In this document: piece by piece, positions 6,083-10,195 of the stretch
Layout of the letters: every line of letters begins with the position of its first letter
How positions within the stretch are numbered: the stretch's first letter is position 1
Source: an uncultured Alphaproteobacteria bacterium
GTDB lineage: Bacteria > Pseudomonadota > Alphaproteobacteria > Minwuiales > Minwuiaceae
Direction of reading: 5' to 3'
Length of the DNA stretch: 10,195 nucleotides
Assembly (NCBI GenBank): GCA_913064755.1
Contig: CAJYBQ010000074.1
Span: 1-10,195, forward strand
Translations under genes and position numbers: made by a program
Notes under the pieces: generated by a model
Databases searched by the model: none
Seen by the model: the letters and a program-made list of their open reading frames with translations, nothing else
What the model was told of the DNA's origin: nothing

Positions 6083-6999
6083 TGGCATTCGCACTTCAGG
6101 TTCTGATGAATGCACTCAGCCTGGGCAGCCTCTACGCCCTTGCCGCGCTTGGTATCGGGCTGCTGTTCGGTGTGCTGAAGCTGATCAACTTCGCCCATGG
6201 TGATTTCATCACGGTCGGGGCCTACGCGCTGATCGTGCCATCCGCGGCAACGCAGGCGACCCTGCTGCTCGGCGATTTCCACCCCTTGATCCTCATTCCG
6301 TGCATCGTCGCCGTGGTTGTCATCCTGGCCCTGATTTCGGAGTTCCTGGTCTTCCGGCCGCTGCGCAACGCATCGCCCGCGACGTTGATGATCGGGTCCT
6401 TCGCGCTCGGGTTCATCATCCAGAACATCCTCATCATGATCTACGGCGGACGCCCGAAGGCGGTCGGCATCTGGTCGGACCTGAGCCTGGGGGTGGAACT
6501 GATGGAAGGTGTGGAGGTGCCGAAGCTGCAGCTCATCATCATCGGCGTGACGCTGGTGCTGATGGTCGTGCTGGTGCTGTTCCTGACCAAGACCAAGTAC
6601 GGCATTCACATGCGCGCCGCGGCGGAAGACTTCCGCATGGCGCGGATGCTGGGGATCGAGGCCAATCGCGTCATCATGCTGGCCGTGGCGATCAGCGGCA
6701 TGCTTGCCGCCGCCGTGTCCATGCTGTTCGTGGTGCAGACCGGCATCCTGGACTTCCGCATGGGTGTCTCGCTGATGCTGTTTGCCTTCATCGCCACGGT
6801 GATCGGGGGGATGGGCAGTCTGGTCGGGTCCGTTGTCGGCGGCTTTGCCGTGGGGGCGGTCAGCATCCTGCTGCAGACGTTCCTGCCCTCGGAAATGCGT
6901 GTCTTCCGCGACGTGTTCGTCTTCGCCATCGTGATCTTCATTCTGTTGGTCAGGCCACAGGGACTGGTCATGTCCCGAGCTTCCAGGGAGCGTGTCTGA
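6082..6999 (+). CDS. ABC importer permease, LivH-type
   Basis: This 305-residue inner-membrane permease is one half of the transport channel. About eight hydrophobic segments can be seen, roughly at 11-31, 41-55, 68-90, 100-121, 150-169, 198-218, 229-265 (probably two) and 276-290. The family hallmark LINFAHGDF (34-42) is present. The cytoplasmic coupling loop KYGIHMRAAAEDFRMARMLG (172-191) is the EAA-like contact for the ATPases. It ends in the typical RPQGL (291-295) and a basic tail. The ribosome site GGGGAGG (6065-6071) lies ten bases before the ATG, inside the end of livF. The gene overlaps livF by one base and is followed almost immediately by livM. Confidence 0.95.
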   Translation: MAFALQVLMNALSLGSLYALAALGIGLLFGVLKLINFAHGDFITVGAYALIVPSAATQATLLLGDFHPLILIPCIVAVVVILALISEFLVFRPLRNASPATLMIGSFALGFIIQNILIMIYGGRPKAVGIWSDLSLGVELMEGVEVPKLQLIIIGVTLVLMVVLVLFLTKTKYGIHMRAAAEDFRMARMLGIEANRVIMLAVAISGMLAAAVSMLFVVQTGILDFRMGVSLMLFAFIATVIGGMGSLVGSVVGGFAVGAVSILLQTFLPSEMRVFRDVFVFAIVIFILLVRPQGLVMSRASRERV

Positions 7000-7000
7000 G

Positions 7001-8065
7001 ATGGAGCCGAAAACACCTCTGGGCCACCAGGTCCGCGAAATCTGGCCGCTGATCATCCTGTCGATCATCCTGTTCGCGGTCGTCGCGGTCATCCAGTCGC
7101 TGGATGACCGGATCATCAGCCAGTCCCTGACCGAGGGGCTGATCCGCCTGGTGGTCGTCATCGGGCTCTACATCTTCGTCGGGAACTCCGGGCTGATCTC
7201 CTTCGGCCATATCGGGTTCATGATGATCGGTGCCTATGCCACGGCCTGGCAGACCATGGATCCGATGACCAAGGACATCTTCGTTCCGGGACTGCCGGCC
7301 TACCTGCTCGCCAATTCCCACCACTGGCTGGTCGCCACCATCATCGGTGGCCTGATCGCCGCCATCGCGGCCTTCATATCCGGGCTTGCCATGATGCGCC
7401 TGTCAGGCATCGCCGCGTCCATCGGCACCTTCGCGCTGTTCATGAGTTTCTATTCGCTCTACCTGCAATGGAGCACGTGGACGGCGGGCCAGAGTTCGCT
7501 GGTCGGTATCCCGGTGACGACGACCCCCTGGGTGGCGTTCTGGTTCTGCATCGTCGCCATGATCGGGGCGTTCGTCTATTCCCGCTCCAAGTACGGCCTT
7601 GCACTCCGCGCCAGCCGTGAAGACGAGGTCGCGGCCAAGGCCGCCGGCGTCAACGTGACCGGGGAGCGGGTGATCTCCTTCACCATCAGTGCCTTCTTCG
7701 TCGGCATGGCCGGTGGCCTGTACGGTCATTTCCTCGGGCTGCTGACGGTGGACACGTTCTACCTGCCCATGACCTTCATCACCCTGTCGATGCTGGTCGT
7801 CGGCGGCATGCAGAGCCTGTCCGGGGCCGTGGTCGGCACCATCGTGCTGTCGCTGGTCATCGAACTGCTGCGCAAGGCGGAGAAGGGCTTCGACATGGGG
7901 GAAACCAGCATCAGCCTGCCAGCCAGTTCGGCCGAGGTGGGGCTGGGTGTCATCCTGCTGCTGATCCTGATCTTCCGCCCCAGTGGCTTCACCCGGAACG
8001 CGGAGATCTACTGGCCCTTCAAGCCGAAGGTCGCGGTCACCGAGGTCACGCACCGACAGTCGTGA
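7001..8065 (+). CDS. ABC importer permease, LivM-type
   Basis: This is the second permease subunit, 354 residues, pairing with LivH in the inner membrane. It has a short cytoplasmic N-terminus and then many hydrophobic segments (about 16-33, 46-60, 66-82, 109-130, 138-156, 178-193, 225-246, 257-290, 313-326). Hallmarks are GNSGLISFGHIGFMMIGAY (61-79), the EAA-like loop KYGLALRASREDEVAAKAAG (197-216) and the terminal RPSGF (326-330). The ATG at 7001 is preferred because GGGAG (6986-6990) is ten bases upstream; a GTG at 6992 adds only three residues and is too close to that site. It starts one base after the livH stop. It is the last gene of the plus-strand operon, and no binding-protein gene follows it, consistent with that role being filled by the divergent gene. 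Confidence 0.93.
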   Translation: MEPKTPLGHQVREIWPLIILSIILFAVVAVIQSLDDRIISQSLTEGLIRLVVVIGLYIFVGNSGLISFGHIGFMMIGAYATAWQTMDPMTKDIFVPGLPAYLLANSHHWLVATIIGGLIAAIAAFISGLAMMRLSGIAASIGTFALFMSFYSLYLQWSTWTAGQSSLVGIPVTTTPWVAFWFCIVAMIGAFVYSRSKYGLALRASREDEVAAKAAGVNVTGERVISFTISAFFVGMAGGLYGHFLGLLTVDTFYLPMTFITLSMLVVGGMQSLSGAVVGTIVLSLVIELLRKAEKGFDMGETSISLPASSAEVGLGVILLLILIFRPSGFTRNAEIYWPFKPKVAVTEVTHRQS

Positions 8066-8085
8066 CCGCATGACCATCGTGATGA

Positions 8086-8113
8086 CGACCTGGCGGTGAT
8101 CCACGCCAGGTCG
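8086..8113. terminator. Perfect 10 bp inverted repeat after livM
   Basis: CGACCTGGCG and CGCCAGGTCG pair perfectly around an 8-base loop, starting 20 bases after the livM stop. No T-run follows on the plus strand. It is a strong RNA hairpin, likely to act as a 3'-end barrier or as part of a Rho-assisted terminator. Confidence 0.45.
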
Positions 8114-8132
8114 GTGTCCGGTCCAGACATGC

Positions 8133-8180
8133 AGGAACCCCCGCCGCCCCTTGTCCACCGGGGTATTGGCGGGGGTGCCT
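8133..8180. terminator. Candidate bidirectional terminator between convergent livM and AKR genes
   Basis: The arms AGGAACCCCCGCC (8133-8145) and GGCGGGGGTGCCT (8168-8180) pair over 13 positions with one mismatch. A nested CCCC (8147-8150) / GGGG (8160-8163) stem lies in the loop. The T-rich follow-up is only GCCTTTG on the plus strand and TTCC on the minus strand. Its position between two convergent genes supports a shared terminator role. Confidence 0.5.
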
Positions 8181-8239
8181 TTGCCTGATCCATCACGATC
8201 GACTGCCTGGTCGGTCCTTCCCGCCCCTGGGCCGAAGGA

Positions 8240-9229
8240 TCAGCAGAACCGTTCGGGGCCTTCCCACTGGGTCGGCGTATAGCGGTCGCCGTGGCACCAG
8301 CCGACCGGCAGCACGGCGTCGATGCGCTGAAGGTCTTCCGCGCTGAGGTCCAGGCTGCCGCCCGCGGCGACCTCGGCCAGGTGCTTGACGGAACGCGTAC
8401 CCGGTATCGGCAGCACGTGGTCCCCCTGGTGGACCAGCCAGGCGTTGGCCAGGGTCGCCGCGGCCACCCCCATGTCGGCGGCAAGCGCGCGGAAGCGGGC
8501 GTTGAATTCCAGGTTGGCACTCAGGTTCGGCTCCACGAAACGCGGATTGTCCTTCATGAAGGCTATGTTCCGAATGCTTGCCGCATCATGAGGCCGGTCG
8601 GTCAGCAGGCCACGCCCGACAGGGGAGAAGGCCACCAGTGCGGCACCGGTTTCGGCGCAGGCCTGCACCAGCCCCAGTTCCGGTGCCCGGGTGGACAGGG
8701 AATATTCGGACTGCACGGCAGCGACCGGATGCACCGCCTGGGCGCGGCGCAGCGATGCCGGGGCGATTTCCGAGAACCCGATGGCCTTGCACTTGCCGGC
8801 CTTGACCAGCCCGGCCATGGTTTCCGTCACCGCCTCGATCTCGTGCGCCTTGTCGCGACGATGAACGTAGTAGAGGTCAACCGCCTCGACCCCCAGCCGC
8901 TTCAGGCTGCCTTCCAGCTGTTCCGTCAGGTGTTCCGGGTCATTGTTGAAACGGCGGTCCGGGCTGCGGGTGATTCCGCCCTTGGTGGCGATGGTGAAGG
9001 GGCATTGCCCGCCGCGCTTGCGCAGCCAGTCGCCGATCACCGTTTCCGACCGGCCCATGCCGTAGACGTTGGACGTGTCGATGTGGTTGATCCCCACCTC
9101 CAGGCAGGCATCCAGCACCTGCATCGAACCTTCATCCGCCGCCGGGCCATAGAAATCCGTGAACGACATGGCGCCATAGCCGATCACGCTGACGGTCGGT
9201 CCGCCCTTGCCCAGTTCGCGTTGCTTCAT
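8240..9229 (-). CDS. Aldo/keto reductase (329 aa)
   Basis: This is an NADPH-dependent oxidoreductase with an aldo/keto reductase TIM barrel. The catalytic tetrad is complete: D51 and Y56 (IDTSNVYG), K83 (IATKGG) and H123 (YYVHRRD). Further family marks are GFSE (151-154), a SPxGRGLL segment (202-209) and the cofactor-binding IPGTRS (275-280). The length is typical. The ATG at 9229 is chosen because AAGGA lies about nine bases upstream and the family N-terminus (MKQRELG...VSVIGYGAM) begins there; the open frame continues upstream to 9583, but that part would overlap the divergent FAH gene and is not AKR-like. The gene is convergent with livM and divergent from the FAH-family gene. The substrate is unknown; relatives reduce aldehydes or oxidise sugars such as L-fucose. 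Confidence 0.93.
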   Translation of the reverse strand: MKQRELGKGGPTVSVIGYGAMSFTDFYGPAADEGSMQVLDACLEVGINHIDTSNVYGMGRSETVIGDWLRKRGGQCPFTIATKGGITRSPDRRFNNDPEHLTEQLEGSLKRLGVEAVDLYYVHRRDKAHEIEAVTETMAGLVKAGKCKAIGFSEIAPASLRRAQAVHPVAAVQSEYSLSTRAPELGLVQACAETGAALVAFSPVGRGLLTDRPHDAASIRNIAFMKDNPRFVEPNLSANLEFNARFRALAADMGVAAATLANAWLVHQGDHVLPIPGTRSVKHLAEVAAGGSLDLSAEDLQRIDAVLPVGWCHGDRYTPTQWEGPERFC

Positions 9230-9408
9230 GTCGTCGATCCTTCCCCGGTGTTCATGTTTCGACGCACGATAGTCATGGCCGCCGGGGAACAACAGGGTGT
9301 GTGCGGAAAAAGCCGGGCGATCCGACGTGCATCCTTTGTTGCAGACCATGGGGATGTCTTGCGCGATACTGTGTCGAGATCGATGGCGATTGTGGAAAGG
9401 GACCGAGC
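9230..9408. promoter_or_regulatory. Divergent gap between AKR and FAH-family genes
   Basis: These 179 bases should contain back-to-back promoters. Ribosome sites are clear on both sides: AAGGA for the AKR gene and AAGGGA (9397-9402) for the FAH gene. I see no well-spaced -35/-10 pair and no strong inverted repeat. Confidence 0.35.
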
Positions 9409-10195
9409 ATGAAACTGACCCGCTTTGGACAGCCGGGGGCCGAAAGGCCCGGCATCTTCGATGACAGCGGCGTGCTGCGCGATCTCTCGTCCCATGTCGC
9501 CGACATCGACCCGGCTTTGCTGGCCGACCTCTCGCCGCTGGACGGTCTCGACATCGCCAGCCTGCCCGTGGTGGACGGCTCACCGCGCCTTGGACCCTGC
9601 GTGACGGGAACGGGGAAGTTCATCTGCATCGGGCTGAATTATTCGGATCATGCGGCGGAGACGGGGAATCCGATTCCGTCGGAGCCGATCATCTTCATGA
9701 AGGCCTCTTCGGCAATCGTTGGCCCGAACGACGACGTCATCATCCCGCGCGGCTCGGTGAAGACGGACTGGGAAGTCGAACTGGCCGTCATCATCGGCAA
9801 GCCGGCGAAGCACGTGTCGGAGGCGGATGCCCTGGACCACGTCGCGGGCTATTGCGTCACCAATGACGTCTCGGAGCGGGAATTCCAGATCGAACGCCAG
9901 GGCCAGTGGACCAAGGGCAAGTCCTGCGACACCTTCGGCCCGATCGGTCCCTACATGGCCACCCGCGACGAGATCCCGGATCCGCAGGCGCTGGCGATGT
10001 GGCTGGACGTGAACGGAACGCGCTACCAGGACGGCCCCACGGCCACCACGATCTACCGCGTCGCGCCCCTGGTGTCCTACCTCCGCCGCTTCATGACCCT
10101 GCATCCCGGCGCCACCATCCCCACCGCCCCCCCGCAGGCCTTCGGCAGTGGCCTGCACCCGCGCCACAACCGCCCCCCAGCCGCCCTCGTGCGGC
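9409..10195 (+). CDS. Fumarylacetoacetate hydrolase-family protein, 3' end missing
   Basis: This gene has 262 codons in the window and no stop, so it is partial; family members of this type have about 280 residues. The start ATG has AAGGGA six bases upstream. The N-terminal region ends in KFICIGLNYSDHAAETG (70-86), a family hallmark. The metal-binding acids are E122 and E124 (DWEVELAVIIG) and D153 (VTNDVSER), followed by GKSCDTFGPIGP (170-181). Such enzymes are cytoplasmic and cleave or decarboxylate beta-diketo acids. The overall text resembles the 2,4-diketo-3-deoxy-L-fuconate hydrolase/ureidoglycolate lyase-annotated subgroup, but specificity is not certain. From about residue 210 the protein loses expected residues (R217 where G is usual, and the TGTPPGVG-type motif replaced at 239-246), probably a sequence-quality effect. 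Divergent from the AKR gene. Confidence 0.9.
   Translation, partial: MKLTRFGQPGAERPGIFDDSGVLRDLSSHVADIDPALLADLSPLDGLDIASLPVVDGSPRLGPCVTGTGKFICIGLNYSDHAAETGNPIPSEPIIFMKASSAIVGPNDDVIIPRGSVKTDWEVELAVIIGKPAKHVSEADALDHVAGYCVTNDVSEREFQIERQGQWTKGKSCDTFGPIGPYMATRDEIPDPQALAMWLDVNGTRYQDGPTATTIYRVAPLVSYLRRFMTLHPGATIPTAPPQAFGSGLHPRHNRPPAALVR
10036..10195. other. Suspected low-quality contig end
   Basis: Within the FAH-family gene the reading frame stays open, but the conserved C-terminal motifs disappear and codons become C-rich. A hand count gives about 63 C to 26 G in 10081-10195, unlike the balanced G and C just upstream. The changes look like base substitutions (for example GGC to GCC or CGC) rather than frameshifts. 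Sequencing or assembly error at a contig end is the simplest reading; true divergence is the alternative. Confidence 0.5.

Noticed and set aside
6058..7161. 367-codon minus-strand open frame opposite livH
   Set aside because: It is rich in His/Asp/Gln, as expected from the complement of hydrophobic membrane codons; livH is clear on the plus strand.
8291..9412. 373-codon plus-strand open frame opposite the aldo/keto reductase
   Set aside because: The opposite strand has a complete catalytic tetrad; this frame has none and overlaps the FAH start region.
9230..9583. N-terminal extension of the aldo/keto reductase frame
   Set aside because: The extension is Arg/Pro-rich, overlaps the divergent FAH gene, and the family N-terminus and ribosome site both place the start at 9229.

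Overview
This 10.2 kb window is high-GC DNA, most likely from an alphaproteobacterium (Rhodospirillales-like). The grounds are the codon usage, a LivGFHM-type transporter, and edge repeats whose hairpin arms flank TCAAG/CTTGA cores, a kind of dispersed intergenic element common in alphaproteobacterial genomes. The taxon is an inference from style, not a database match.

Layout. Positions 1-264 hold two imperfect ~120 bp tandem units plus the start of a third. They contain paired palindromes and no convincing gene. On the minus strand, reading right to left, an apparent operon runs: secreted ABC substrate-binding protein (2967-4187), a hairpin terminator/attenuator, a short-chain dehydrogenase (2131-2886), and a hydantoinase B/oxoprolinase-family subunit (348-2117). 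From the other side of a 415 bp regulatory gap, the plus strand carries livG-livF-livH-livM (4603-8065), tightly spaced and overlapping. A convergent intergenic region with two strong inverted repeats (8066-8239) separates livM from a minus-strand aldo/keto reductase (8240-9229). Divergent from that, a plus-strand fumarylacetoacetate-hydrolase-family gene (from 9409) runs off the right edge.

How the genes fit together. The binding protein and the LivGFHM parts together make one complete HAAT-family importer, split over two divergent transcripts that share a control region. The enzymes co-transcribed with the binding protein (SDR and HyuB) suggest that the imported solute is oxidised or reduced and that a cyclic amide, lactam or similar bond is opened, but the substrate cannot be read from the sequence. 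HyuB has no HyuA partner in the window. The AKR and FAH genes are a separate divergent pair and may or may not belong to the same pathway.

Cautions. The last ~160 bases look corrupted: the conserved FAH C-terminal motifs dissolve into C-rich codons while the frame stays open. With a repeat at the left edge, this suggests that the window is an entire contig with unreliable ends. No transposase, CRISPR array, tRNA, rRNA or transcription-factor gene was seen.
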